From positions 810,839-874,838 of the forward strand of contig NW_020313288.1 of assembly GCF_003265705.1 (NCBI RefSeq): a stretch of 64,000 nt of DNA, in the 5' to 3' direction. Shown piece by piece: positions 54,101 to 64,000 of the stretch (position 1 is its first letter; each line of letters begins with the position of its first letter). This DNA comes from Callorhinus ursinus. Its lineage: Eukaryota; Chordata; Mammalia; Carnivora; Otariidae. The notes under the pieces were generated by a model, which saw only the letters and a list, made by a program, of their open reading frames with translations, had not been told where the DNA came from and searched no databases. The position numbers were made by a program, and so were the translations under genes.

Positions 54101-57100
54101 TGAGTGAAATAAGTCAATCAGAGAAAGACATGTATCACATGACCTCACTGATATGAGGAATTCTTAATCTCAGGAAACAAACTGAGTGTTACTGGAGTGG
54201 TTGGGGGTGGGAGGGATGGGATGGCTGGGTGATAGACATTGGGGAGGGTATGTGCTACGGTGAGCGCTGTGAATTGTGCAAGACTGTTGAATCACAGATC
54301 TGTACTTCTGAAACAAATAACGCAACATATTTTAAGAAAAAAGGAAAAGAAGAAGATAACAGGAGAGGAAGAAAAGGGGAGTATGTCAGAGGGGGAGACG
54401 AACCATGAGAGATGATGGACTCTGAAAAACTGAGGGTTCTAGAGGGTAGGGGGGTGGGGGGATGGGTTAGCCTGGTGATGGGTATTGAGGAGGGCACGTT
54501 TTGCATGGTGCACTGGGTGTTATGAACAAACAATGAATCATGGAACACTGCATCAAAAACTAATGATGTAATATATGGTGATTAACATAACAATAAAAAA
54601 ATTAAAAAAAAAAAAACTGAAGGGCTCCTCTTGCATGGCATGAGCAAAAACCCAAGAGACATCGAAGACAAACGGAGGGAGGCATTTGCAAACTGTACTG
54701 CAACCGAGAGTTAATTAACCCCTTGGCTCTATAAAGAGCTCTTGACAAGCAAGGAAAAGAAGTGAAAGTGGCCCTCAAACAGGAAAAGACACGAAACCCA
54801 ACCCACAGAGGAAGTCACGCGCACGGAAATGGACAAGTTCGTCCCTGGGATGGTACACCTTGCTGGTGTGCTGTGGGGACAGGGGCGTGGCGGGAGGCAC
54901 GTGGCACCAGCCCACGGAGGGGACCTTCGTGGCATCTGCCCAAACTGCACATGCCTGTAGCCTGTAACCCAGCCAGCCCTACCCTGCCTGCAGGCAGCTC
55001 CACAGGACAAGGGTGGACGGAAGTGAGAGACTGGAAATGGCCCACGCCTGTCAGTGGGGCAGTGGCTGAACAACCCCAGAGCACCCTCCCAGGGGAGCGC
55101 GGTCACGTGACTTTAAAAGGAAGCCCCTCTCCGTGCCCTGAGGCCATGCTGTAAGGGAGCCCGGGCTACCCTGCTGGGGAGAGAAAAAGCACATGTGGAC
55201 GACTCAGCTCCTGGCTAACAGAAGCCCCACACAGGAGAGAACCTTCTTGCACCTGCCAGCTGAATGTCCCTGCAGGGGCACCCCCGCCCATGCCTCGGGT
55301 CTGAGGTGCAGAACCTCAAGAAACAATCCTGTTGAGTTGGGGGTGGATTGTTTGGCAGCAGTCGGTAGTGGCTAGCTATCCGTCTTACTGCCCTTTCGGC
55401 TTTTCTGGGTTTGAAAGTTCTCAGAATTAAAAACAGAACACAGATGCAGAAGCAATGTCCATGGTGTGGATGGCCACCTGGGTGTATGTTGCCCGTCCCC
55501 AGGCCCTGCCCCCTTCCCCCACCACGGGTCCAGGGACGGAGTGAGGGCAGACACCTGATTTCAGCTGTGGCCTGGTGCCAAGCACCCCTTGGATCTCACC
55601 TTCCCAGGGGTTAACAGCAACAGGCCCTCCCGTTTGTCAGGAGCTCCCTGCGTGGTGGATCTACACAGTGCCCCACAAAGCACCTCTTTTCTGGCCTCCC
55701 CCCAGCACACTCCTCCAGCTGCTCTGGTCCTTCCCTTGGCTTCCTTGGCAGACACATCCTTAAGTCAGAACCCCAACAGAGCTGGTTCTCAAACCCATGC
55801 CAGCCCTCACTTGTCCTCCAGCAGCTCCTTATGTTTCGCTAGCCACTGGGCTCCTCTGTGGCACCTCTGATTTTCCCACGTGCAAAGAGAGCTCTGTATT
55901 TCCTTCGGCTGCCCGCTTCGTCCCTACGATGTAAATGGCCCCAGGGTCAGCCCACATGTTCAAGCTGGAAATGAGGGCAATGCTTGGCTCTTCTCTTCTC
56001 CTCCCACATCATCCAGTCCCTCACCAGCCCCTGTTGGTTGTGCCCCTGTTAGGCACTGGATGTGTCCCCCCAGATTCATATGTTGAAACCCTAGCCCACG
56101 ATGGGATGGAGTTTGGAGGTGGGGCCTCTAGGAGGTAATGAGGTTTAGATGAGGTCCTGCGGGTGGAGTTGCCAGGATGAGATTAGTGCCCTTCTAAGAA
56201 GAGACACCAGAGAACTGAAATCAGGGTCTCAAGGAGATATTTATATACCTGTGTTCACAGCAGCATTAATTAACCACAATGCCCAAAAGTGGAAGCCCCA
56301 GCGTCCATTGACAGGTGAATGAATGGTGTCCATCCATCCAGTGGGATGTTATTCAGCCTTAGAAAGGAAGGGACCCTGACACCTGCCACGACTCGGAGGG
56401 ACCCCCGAGGACACCGGGCTCAGTGAGAGGAGCCAGACCCAGAAGGACACATCCCGCAGGAGGACCCCACTCCCAGGAGGTCCCCAGAGGAGTCCCGTCC
56501 ACAGAGACAGAGAGGAGAGGGTGGGAGCCGGGGCTGGGGCAGGGGGTGGGGAGTCCGTGCTTCGTGGGGACAGAGTCTCCGTGTGGGGAGATGGAACGTT
56601 CTGGAGACGGAGGGTGGGGGTGGTCGCAGGACGGTGCGAGTGTGCCTCTTGCCGCTTAAAATGACTACAATGGTACATTTTATGTTGTGCATATTTTACC
56701 ACAATTGAAAAAACTTTTAAAAATCCTTAATTTTTAAGAGGGGTGTGGGGCACCTGACTGGCTCAGTCAGTACAGCATGCAGCTCTTGATCTCAGGGTCG
56801 TGAGTTTGAGCCCCACGTAGGGTGTAGAGCTTACTTAAAAAAATAAAAAATCCTTCAGGGTGCGCCTGGGGTGACTCAGTCGGTTAAGCATCCGAACTCT
56901 TGGTTTCAGCTCAGGTCTTGATCCAGGGTTGTGAGTTGGAGCACCACACTGGGCTTCATGCTGGGCATGGAGCCTACTTTGAAAAAAAAAAAAAAAAGCC
57001 TTTGGGGGTAAAAAAAATTTAAAAAGCTGGGTCATATAAAGACCATGTGAGGGCGCCTGGGCGGCTCAGTTGTTAAGTGTTGCCTTTCAGCTCAGGTCAT

Positions 57101-60100
57101 GATCCCGGGGTCCTGGAATCAAGTCCCGCATCGGGCTCCCTGCCCAGCAGGGAGCCTGCTTCTCCCTCTCCCTCTGCCTGCCGCTCCCCCTGCTTGTGCT
57201 CGCTCTCTCCCTGTCAAATAAAATCTTAAAAAAAAAAAAAAGGCCATGTGAAATGAAAAAGAGGAGACAGTTGCTTAGCCTAAAGCCCCATTTATATTGA
57301 AATAGCTAGCTCCACCTTGTGGGTTTCAGTGGCTAAGGGGCTGTATAAACAGTCCATCCAGTGACTGCTGAAAATGCACAATGTGGGTCCAACATGATGG
57401 AAAAGCCTCGCATCCTACAAAATTGCCAATCCCCAGGACAGATGAAAAAAAAAATTGTAATGGGACAATCTCTCATGCTACTTGGAATGACAGCACTAAC
57501 AAGAAGAGTGCAATACTCCATATGGGCACAGTCGGAAAATAATAAACGCAAATCACATATGCGCGGCTTTGTCTATAAAAAAAAAAAAAGATCAGGGACC
57601 TGGTGCTTGCACAGCATGGTGAATGCATGAAACGCATCGCCTAAGTGAGTTGTACACTTTAAAAGGGTTGGTTATAGGTTAGGTGAATTTCACCTCAGAT
57701 AGGGAAAAAAAAAAAAAGTAAACCCACCGTCAGTAACAAAATAAATGATCAAACTGAGACAGGAGGAGTGTGAGAAAGCTTTGAAGGTGCGGGCTAAGAC
57801 AGGAGCCAAACGCCCACACGCAGGAAGGGGCTCCAGGTGTGGGGAGCGAGCGCCACCTGTTGGCGGCGTTGCTGCGCTGCGTTCTCGCCCTTGGCAATGA
57901 GGGGCTGAGTAGACGGAACCGGCGCACCGGAAGGATCTCTTCCTTACGCTGACACCCTACCCTTATTTCTCCATCGAGTACGAACCCGTGTGCACAATAG
58001 AAACGCTCCCGCGGCGGGAGAGGCCATGAATTTAATCAGCCCCGGTAGTGATAGGCATTGGGATGGTTCTGGAACTTTGCACATTATAAGAATGCCTCCC
58101 CCCCCCCCGCCCCACCCCACCCCAGGGCCTTGGTGCCGACATCCCCGATTGTCTGGCCAACTCCCTTGAGAGAGATTCCCAAAGGCTTGCTCGCCTCGCA
58201 CTCCCAGACGCGGCCCCAGGTGTCCTCGTGTGCATTCCCACCCCCACCCCCTTGCTGTGGACTGAAGGTTTGCTTCCCCCCCCCCATCCCTATGTTGAAA
58301 CCTATGCCCCCAGGTGAGGGTACGGGGAGGTGGGGCCTTGGGGAGGGGCTCAGGTCATGAGGGTGGGGCCCCCATGAATGGGATGAATGCCTTTATGCCT
58401 TCTGCCGTGTGAGCACGTGGGGAGAGGACAGTGGTCAGTGACCCAGGAAGAGGCCCTCGCCAGACACGGAACCTGCCGGCGCCTTCAACTTGAACTCCCC
58501 GCCTCCAGAACCGTGAGAAAGAAATGTCTATTGTCATAAGCCATCCAGCATGCACTGTTATAGCAGCCCCCGAACACACACCCCAGCCTGACCAGTCAGC
58601 ACCGTCTGACCACTGGCTGAGTCGTGCTGTTCCGACCTGTTTTGGAGAAAGAGTGAACGCTACCTCTCGGTTCCAGGCGAAGGGACCTTTGTTGCCGGGG
58701 TTCTCCATGATGGTGGTCCAGTTCTGCGGCTGGGCCCGGCAGAGCGCCGTCTGGGCGGTCAGGGAGTACGTGTACGTGAACAGCCCGTGCACCTCCAGCA
58801 GGACAAACTCTGCCTTGATAACCTCCTGGAACTTTCCTTCCCGCCACCTAGGACACACGCGCAGGGCTGGGCTGCAGGCGATGAAGCAGCCCTGAGGTGT
58901 GCTGGGGGCTGGGGGGGGGGGGCCGCAAGCAAGGGGGGGGAGGGGGGCCGGCCTCACCAGGCTGACACTTCGTGACACTTCCAGGAGGGAACCAGCAGCA
59001 GGTGGGACAGAGGAGGGCGGGGAGGTGGGGGGCGCGGGCCCTGTCTCCGGCGGGGTGGCCACAAAAGGCCTCTCTGAGAAGCAGAGACTAGGAGAAACTG
59101 ATGTGAGTGTCTATAGCCAAAAACTATCACTTGTAAAGCAATAGACTAATTAGTTAATAAGTAAACCAGTACACAGACGAATAAAACCCTTCAAACCTGT
59201 CCTCTGACACTTTTCTGAGGACATCTGCCACCATTCCAGAGGAATATATTTAGGGGTGTTGACTCGGATTGTTCTAAAAATCGTTTTGGGGGCACACAGT
59301 CTGTGGTCTCCTACCAGGTGGGAGCTTACGCCCCTCCCCCGACTGGTCGCCGTTTTTGATCTTTACCCCGTGTAGGCTTGCGTCCCCCCACATGGCTGCT
59401 CTGAGTTTGGGGCTCGGTCCCGCGTGCCTGGCCCACAGTCTTGCCCGCGCGTGGGATTAGGGCCACGGGGAGTTGAGACGGGACATTCTAGTGACCCCGC
59501 CTGTTTTGAAGGGTAAGCAGGTTCCTGCCGTCGTGAAGTCAGTCTACTACTATTGAGTTGGATGGTCTGCAGGGCATGGAACTGAGCCACTCGCTGACCC
59601 GTGCTTGTTTAAGTCAATCACCATTAAGTACAATGGAAAACGCCAGTTCCTCGGGCGCCCTGGCCAAACTCGGGAGTGCTCAGGAGCCACGTGTCACTCC
59701 TGACTGTCGCCTAGGTGGCACGGAAGGATGGAGCATTTCCACTGGGCACTGCTGGTCTGGGGCAGCAAGGAGGTAGCTCCACCTCAGGGTGGCATGGTTC
59801 TGGGCCCCCCCAGGGGCCGGTGCTCCAAGGGCCCCACTGGCTAGTCGACCACCCACGACAGTGTAGAAGCTACGCACGGTGGGGTGTGCAGGGGCTGTGA
59901 TGAAGGAAGGCAGCAGAGTCCACAGAAGGGGGAGCAAAATGAGAGCCATGGGCTAGGCCGTGTCCCCCAGACTCCCTTGTGGAAGCCCTAGCTCCCCGTG
60001 CGACTATGTCTGGATGTGGGGCCTTTAAAGAGGTGGTTGAGGCTGAATGAGGTCATAAGGGTGGGTCCGGATCCCACAGGAGCGGGGAGAAGCATGGCTG

Positions 60101-61810
60101 TCCTCACTCGCTCTGCCACCTGAGGACAGAGGCAGAAGGTGACCACCTGTAAGCCAAGGAGGGAGCCTCGTCGAAACCAGCCCTGCCGCACTCTGACCTT
60201 GGACCTCCAGCCTCCAGGACCGACCGTGAGAAAACCAGTGCCTGTCATTTAAGCCATTTAAGCCTCATCGGTGGTATTTCATTATGGCTGCGTGAGGTAA
60301 GACATTGCAGGAAGAGGGGGCGCCTGCGTGGCTGTCGGTTGGGCGTCCGACACCTGGTTTCAGCTCAGGTCACCCTGTCAGCATCATGAGATCGAGCCCT
60401 GCATCAGGCTCCTGCACTCAGCGCCGAGTCTGCTTAAGATTCTCTCTCCCTCTGCCCCTCCCCCACTCTTGGTGGCTCGCTTGCTCTCTCTCTCGCAAAT
60501 AAATGAATAAATCTTTAAAAAAAAAAAAAAGGCATCGCAGAGAGAGGGCACAGCAGGGGCAGGGCCCGGAAGGGCCCCTGGGAGTCTGGGGTGTGCAGAG
60601 AGGGGTGGGGAGGGCGGCGGGGAGGAGGGAGCTCTAGGGGAGTGCGGGACGGGCCCTCCGGGGGGTCTTACAGTTCCACCACGGGCTTCCATGGGGTGTT
60701 GTAGTAGACGAGGTGGGGGCAGCCCAGCTTCTGGTACTGGTAGTCCACCACCAGATCCTCACTGGCCTTCTGTCCCTGGAAGTTGGGGTCGTAGGCTTCC
60801 CTAGGTAGACATGGGTGGGGGGCAGCATTCAGAGCCATGGTCAGAATGACCCCAGGAACGCTGCGACGGTTAACGTCACGGGCCGGCTAGGCCGGGCCGG
60901 CTACTGGGCTTCGGGCTGGCCGGCCCAGCCTTTGGACGGGAACTGCAACGCTTGCCTGCACCCCCAGCCTCCCCCATCAGACTGTGGACGGGCCAAACCT
61001 GTGCAGTTATGTGAACCAAATCCTTATACTCTCTCTCTCTGTGTGTGTGTGTCTTTCTCTGTCTCTGTCCCTCTGTCTCTCCTTTTGCCTCTCTTGTCTC
61101 TCTGTATCTCTCCATGTGCGTCCTGTCATCTCTTTCCCTGAGGCCCCGCCTCATGCACCCCTCCGTGCCCCCATGAGGGCTGACTGCAGGCCTCTGGTCA
61201 GCAAGCCCAGCAGCGCCAGGTTGGGCCTTGGCCGTGAGTGTGGACAGGTGACTGACTCCTGGCTTGTATCTGAGGGGCCATGGTGTATAAAACACACACA
61301 CGTGTCTTCCCCTGCTGGGGGTGGGGGGCTCCCTGTGCCCGGGTGCCAAGAAGGGCCAAGTCCCCCCCATGACCACTCAGTGGCACTCGGGACCAGCTGC
61401 ACCGCACAGAGGGTCACCCTGGCCCTCAGCCCCTCTGCCTTGGCTGACAGTGTCTGGTTACCTCTGCTCGCTCAGGTGAGCAGGTGCCCAGGCTCTAAGA
61501 GCTGGTGGCAGGCTCGCCAGATGGCAGAAGGGTGGCCTGGTAGGTGGGCAGACCTAGGCTGGGGGCCCTGCCACATCATACTGGCTCCCTGCTGACGTGC
61601 ACCTCCCCTACCTGTCCCCTCCCCATCTCAGATTCCCTACTGTCCAGATATCAACCTAAAAATGATTTCCGATTTGCCTCTGGGGTTAGGGGGCAGTCAC
61701 AGGAGAGAGGGCGTGAAGGGAAATTTCGGGCTCACTTCTCGATGACGTAGCTGTAATTGTCCTGAAGGCCCACAGGGTCGAGGATGCCCTTGTGACAGGC
61801 TGAGATTTCG
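51171..61810 (-). CDS. CATSPERD: Cation channel sperm-associated auxiliary subunit delta (C-terminal part)
   Basis: Single-pass auxiliary subunit of the sperm-specific CatSper calcium channel in the flagellar principal piece, needed for channel assembly and hyperactivated motility. Five exons in transcript order: 61736-61810, 60672-60800, 58664-58847, 52581-52738 and 51171-51438. All junctions are GT-AG and the phases agree, giving 270 residues of the C-terminal part of a protein of about 800. Recognisable segments: EISACHKGILDPVG, EKEAYDPNFQGQK, LVYYNTPWKPVVEL, FQEVIKAEFVLLEV, TYTYSLTAQT, NYVSCHDPDN, ILGGPTANKVIFDQ and IVDPYYSYCHLET. Sequons NYS and NWT fit an extracellular domain. One hydrophobic helix (from about FPLSIIPATVTI to SVWLAY) is followed by a basic, Cys-rich cytoplasmic tail (HPCRRCRKACACFRGRCR). 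The 5' exons lie beyond the right edge. Confidence 0.93.
53076..53540 (+). mobile_element. MaLR (MLT1-like) solo LTR in a CATSPERD intron
   Basis: Sense LTR with the typical order: GTCATATGCTGGTGTCCTAA, CCTCAGAATGTGACCTTATT, GAGATAGGGTCTTTTTCAGG, CACCTTGATCTCAGACTTCT, GGCCTCCAGAAC and the end GAGCAGCCCTAGCTGATTGA. It is opposite to the CATSPERD transcript and has no internal retroviral genes. Confidence 0.85.
53881..54610 (+). mobile_element. 5'-truncated L1 with carnivore-type 3' UTR
   Basis: About 730 bp of L1 3' end. It begins with the terminal ORF2 codons; a frame of 77 codons at 53923-54156 contains IAKMWKEPRCPSTDEWIKK and YTMEYYAAIKRNE. The 3' UTR follows (GAGAGATGATGGACTCTGAA, GGGTATTGAGGAGGGCACGT, AATGAATCATGGAACACTGC) and then an A tail. 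AAAAAACTGAAGG occurs at both ends (about 53865-53880 and 54611-54623), consistent with a target-site duplication. It is a dead copy, antisense to CATSPERD. Confidence 0.92.
54625..56040. other. CATSPERD intron segment without recognised content
   Basis: Non-coding intron DNA between the L1 and a MaLR relic. L2-like wording appears near 55.6-55.9 kb (CTCCCTGCGTGG, CTTCCTTGGCAGACACATCC) but is too weak to call. Confidence 0.45.
56048..56220 (+). mobile_element. MaLR-like LTR fragment
   Basis: Partial LTR: TGTTAGGCACTGGATGTGTC, AGATTCATATGTTGAAACCC, GGAGGTGGGGCCTCTAGGAG and AGTGCCCTTCTAAGAAGAGA. It stops at CACCAGAGAACTGAAATCAG, where an L1 fragment begins. Confidence 0.75.
56221..56715 (+). 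mobile_element. Old L1 3' fragment, sense
   Basis: Starts with TATTTATATACCTGTGTTCA, CAGCAGCATTAATTAACCAC and GGGATGTTATTCAGCCTTAG, and ends with TACATTTTATGTTGTGCATA, TTTTACCACAATTG and an A-rich tail. A second small L1 3'-end piece lies at about 57600-57718 (TGAATTTCACCTCAGATAGG, then a poly-A). Confidence 0.8.
56746..56849 (+). mobile_element. Short older SINE
   Basis: Sense: GGGGCACCTGACTGGCTCAG, GTGAGTTTGAGCCCCACGTA, GGGTGTAGAGCTTACTTAAA and an A-rich tail; no CT tract. Confidence 0.85.
56858..56998 (+). mobile_element. Second short older SINE in tandem
   Basis: Sense: GGTGCGCCTGGGGTGACTCA, GGTTGTGAGTTGGAGCACCA, GGGCATGGAGCCTACTTTGA and a poly-A tail. It sits directly after the previous SINE; ATCCTTCAGGG and GCCTTTGGGGG flank it loosely. 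Confidence 0.85.
57051..57241 (+). mobile_element. Can-SINE
   Basis: Sense full copy GGGCGCCTGGGCGGCTCAGT ... CTGTCAAATAAAATCTTAAA. The short duplication CCATGTGA flanks it at about 57042-57049 and 57243-57250. Confidence 0.92.
57250..57590 (+). other. Unidentified segment with a short open frame
   Basis: Between a SINE and an A-run lies A-rich DNA with an 89-codon frame (57361-57630) that I do not recognise. The 3' A-run (57579-57591) gives it a processed-pseudogene or retroposon look, but no parent gene can be named. The frame runs opposite to CATSPERD. Confidence 0.3.
57850..57863 (-). promoter_or_regulatory. CTCF-like motif in a CATSPERD intron
   Basis: The reverse complement CCAACAGGTGGCGC matches 13 of 14 positions of the CTCF core, within a small CpG-rich patch (57840-57930). 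Confidence 0.45.
58251..58578 (+). mobile_element. MaLR-like solo LTR in a CATSPERD intron
   Basis: Sense: CTGTGGACTGAAGGTTTGCT, CTATGTTGAAACCTATGCCC, GGGGCCCCCATGAATGGGAT, CTTCTGCCGTGTGAGCACGT and CCTCCAGAACCGTGAGAAAG, ending near GTTATAGCAGCCCCCGAAC. It ends about 85 bp before exon 58664-58847. Confidence 0.78.
59955..60303 (+). mobile_element. MaLR-like solo LTR in a CATSPERD intron
   Basis: Sense: GCCGTGTCCCCCAGACTCCC, GGATGTGGGGCCTTTAAAGA, TGAATGAGGTCATAAGGGTG, CTTGGACCTCCAGCCTCCAG and the end CATTATGGCTGCGTGAGGTA. Confidence 0.78.
60319..60530 (+). mobile_element. Can-SINE with diverged target-site duplication
   Basis: Sense: GCGCCTGCGTGGCTGTCGGT, GATCGAGCCCTGCATCAGGC and CAAATAAATGAATAAATCTT with a poly-A. 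The flanks GACATTGCAGGAAGAGGG (60301-60318) and GGCATCGCAGAGAGAGGG (60531-60548) match imperfectly. Confidence 0.88.
61026..61130. repeat. (TCTC/TGTG)n low-complexity tract
   Basis: CT-rich run with a short pure (TG)n block (about 61041-61053), in the intron between CATSPERD exons 60672-60800 and 61736-61810. Confidence 0.8.
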
Positions 61811-62416
61811 CTGCAAGTGACAAAAGGTGGTGAGAAGCTCCCTGCCCCCATGCAGCACCAAAAGAATCATGAATTCTTCCCTTGGACATGTATGCCCCCG
61901 CTGGTTTCATTTTTGAGACCTTTCTTACTTCCAGGATCAGCTTGCATCTTCCCTGCTCAGAATGTCCAAGGGGTCCGGATTAGTGTGGGAGAATGATTAT
62001 CAGAGGCCCAGACCTAGGCACTGGGTGTCCTGACTCTTGAGACAATCACTTCCTGGATTTTCTTTGCAGTGTTACCATCTGGGTATGCCTCCTTAGGCAA
62101 TGTGGTTTATTTCTGCCAGATTGGGGGTTTTAAAGACTAGAATCATGTTGTGTGTGTTCTGTTGTGCCTTCTGTTCCATATCCATGTTTGCACAACCCGT
62201 CCAGGCAAGTCTGCCTTGACAATTTTCATGGCTGGGATAGTCCACTGCATCCAGCACCTGTTTGTCCATCCTCCTGTCGATGGATTCAAGCTGGCTTGCT
62301 TCCAACGAGGAGCTATTAGGAATAATATTGCTAAGAACATTCCAGAACCCTTGCCAATGTCCATGTGCATGATTGGATTGCTGGGTCAAAAGATGTGCTT
62401 TCTAAAGCGCTGAAAA

Positions 62417-62640
62417 GGGGCGCCTGGGTGGCTTAGTCGTTAAGCGTCTGCCTTCGGCTCAGGTCATGATCCCAGGGTCCTGGGATCGAGCCCCGCATCG
62501 AGCCCCGCATCGGGCTCCCTGCTCAGCAGGAAGCCTGCTTCTCCCTCTCCCGCTCCCCTTGCTTGTGTTCCCTCTCTCGCTGTCTTTCTCTCTGTCAAAT
62601 AAATAAATAAATAAAATCATTAAAAAAAATAAAATAAAAC
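62417..62640 (+). mobile_element. Can-SINE with internal 12-bp duplication
   Basis: Sense copy GGGGCGCCTGGGTGGCTTAG ... AAATAAATAAATAAAATCAT. The phrase GAGCCCCGCATC occurs twice in tandem in the body (about 62489-62512). Flanking duplication AAAGCGCTGAAAA: about 62404-62416 and 62641-62653. Confidence 0.92.
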
Positions 62641-62915
62641 AAAGCGCTGAAAAACCTACCTACCCCCCCCACAAAGTCAGTGTGTTCCAGAGGCCGCCAG
62701 GGGCTCCCCGTGCCGACCAGCACTTGCTACTGGCCACGCTCGGCAAATTTTACCACGCTGGTGGGCGAATAATGGCCTCTAAGAAAAGTTTTCGTTTTCT
62801 TTTTCCTATTAAGTGAGGTTCGCCACCTTTCCAGCACTTCTTCATGTTTACCAGCCATGTGGATTTCTTTCTTTTTTTCTTTTTCGGAAGTGCCTGTTCA
62901 TGATTTTTGCCTTTT

Positions 62916-63107
62916 TTTTTATTTTTTTTTATTTTTTTAAACTTTATTTATTTATTTATTTATTCATGAGAGAGAGAGAGAGAGAGGCAGAGGGAGAAGC
63001 AGGCTCCCAAGGAGCAGGGAGCCTGACGCGGGACTCGATCCCAGGATTCCGGGATCATGACCTGAGCCGAAGGCAGACGCTTAACCATCTGAGCCACCCA
63101 GGCACCC
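62916..63107 (-). mobile_element. Can-SINE
   Basis: Reverse-oriented: T-rich leader, AAACTTTATTTATTTATTTA, GA repeat, GCAGGCTCCCAAGGAGCAGG and GAGCCACCCAGGCACCC. TTGCC(C)TTTTTTTTT lies on both sides. Confidence 0.9.
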
Positions 63108-64000
63108 TTGCCCTTTTTTTTTTTAAATTTGTCTTTTTAAAAATGATTAATTTGTAGGAATTCTTTATAAAGTCTGGATACAAGCCATTTGCTGGCTACA
63201 CATGTGGCAAATATCTTCCCCACTCTCTTTGGCAGAAGCTATTCATATATTGTTTAAAAAATGTTCCCTGCACACATGTCCTAAATATATAATTTATTGA
63301 TTCAACAAAATGTTTCCATTTGGGGGAAGTGTGGTAAAATCATTGCCTGAGTTTATTATTGCCCTTGATCAGAGGAGTACTGAAGCTAGCTCGCCTCAAC
63401 TAGCTCCTGAGAGCCAAGTGTTAAATCTTCCGGAATTTTGTGGGCCAGCGGATCGTTCACGCTTGTGCTTGAAGTCGACAGGGCCGGTGTATTCACACCA
63501 CAGGAAGTGGCACGTGCTCTGGGATTCAGCCCCCACCCCCCCACCCCCCACCCCTGCCCCAGGACCAATTGTTATACATTTATCAGCACACCACTGCCTG
63601 AAGGGGAGAAGTATGGCAATTTGGCCAATCTTCTGGCTTTTTTTCTTTTTTAAATTGGATTCTCATGGCTGCATTCCCTGGGGGTAACTATGGATACTGG
63701 AGGCAAAGTTCCCCAAAATTTCAGCAACCAATTAAAACCAAAACCCTCAGCATTTTTAATCAAAATGAGGAATTCAGAGACTCATAAAGGAAAGAGAACA
63801 CACAAAAGATTAGGGAAGAGGAAAAAATGTAAGTATTACCAAATTGATAAAGGAGGGGAGGTCACTGTGCCAGAAACACCAACTTAACCTATTAATATTC
63901 ATTATTTGACTATTTATTATGGAAATGTTAAATACACACAAGAGTAGACAGGATAATGTCACCCGACTTCAACAGTTGTGAAGCAACTGTGACCAAGCTT

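Larger units (their letters stand above)
62040..63250 (-). mobile_element. Old L1 fragment, antisense, split by SINEs
   Basis: Reverse L1 wording: GGATTCAAGCTGGCTTGCTT, ATTGGATTGCTGGGTCAAAA, TTTTTAAAAATGATTAATTT, GTAGGAATTCTTTATAAAGT and GGATACAAGCCATTTGCTGG. The piece spans the SINEs at 62417-62640 and 62916-63107. Confidence 0.7.
61811..64000. other. CATSPERD intron at the right edge
   Basis: No further coding exon was found before the window ends. The stretch is mostly antisense L1-derived DNA with two SINEs. 63.3-64.0 kb is A/T-rich DNA with no recognisable content. Confidence 0.6.

Noticed and set aside
53923..54156. 77-codon + strand frame resembling a reverse-transcriptase C-terminus
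   Set aside because: It is the tail end of L1 ORF2 in a 5'-truncated copy with no promoter or ORF1, so it is not a functional gene.
58355..59062. 235-codon - strand frame
   Set aside because: Only the part at 58664-58847 is a CATSPERD exon; the rest is intron and LTR sequence that happens to stay open.

Overview
This window is nuclear DNA from a mammal of the order Carnivora. The evidence is many copies of the tRNA-Lys-derived Can-SINE, a 5'-truncated L1 with a carnivore-type 3' UTR, and older mammalian MIR, L2, L1M and MaLR repeats. The SINE body, with its ...TCGGGCTCCCTGCTCAG... centre and CAAATAAATAAA tail, looks like the bear, seal and mustelid (arctoid caniform) type rather than the dog or cat type. 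That placement is inference from recalled consensus sequences. All genes are intron-split with GT-AG junctions, and I joined exons by hand using reading frame and remembered human orthologues.

The gene content matches human 19p13.3 read in reverse. NDUFA11 (complex I subunit, + strand, 1151-6517) is at the left. After about 36 kb without a recognisable coding exon come DUS3L (tRNA dihydrouridine synthase, + strand, 42397-47087), PRR22 (proline-rich protein of unknown function, + strand, 47706-49526) and the last five coding exons of CATSPERD (sperm CatSper channel subunit, - strand, 51171-61810), which runs off the right edge. NDUFA11, DUS3L and PRR22 are complete and free of frame breaks. 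In human, the interval between NDUFA11 and DUS3L holds FUT5/FUT3/FUT6 and NRTN. I find neither a fucosyltransferase nor the neurturin domain here, but a 10-N assembly gap lies inside this interval at 27331-27340.

Layout: 1-1150, GC-rich upstream DNA and NDUFA11 promoter; 1151-6571, NDUFA11; 6572-42240, repeat-rich intergenic DNA with nested SINEs (19.9, 24.2-25.2 and 26.2-26.8 kb), L1M relics (12.3-13.3 and 24.1-25.8 kb), an inverted repeat (32.4-33.4 kb), CA-rich degenerate arrays (27.3-28.1 and 37.1-38.4 kb) and a CpG island with no assigned gene (34.35-36.4 kb); 42240-42900, DUS3L CpG island with several ZNF143-like motifs; 42397-49550, DUS3L and PRR22 head to tail; 49550-51156, short spacer between convergent genes; 51157-64000, CATSPERD 3' half with large introns carrying MaLR LTRs, an L1 and SINEs.

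The genes are not functionally linked: a respiratory-chain subunit, a tRNA-modifying enzyme, an uncharacterised protein and a sperm ion-channel subunit. I see no prokaryotic-type system, CRISPR array or novel gene cluster. The observations most worth checking are the missing NRTN/FUT content beside the gap, the unassigned CpG island with CTCF-like sites, the ZNF143-like array in DUS3L intron 1, and the PRR22 stop codon embedded in its poly(A) signal.
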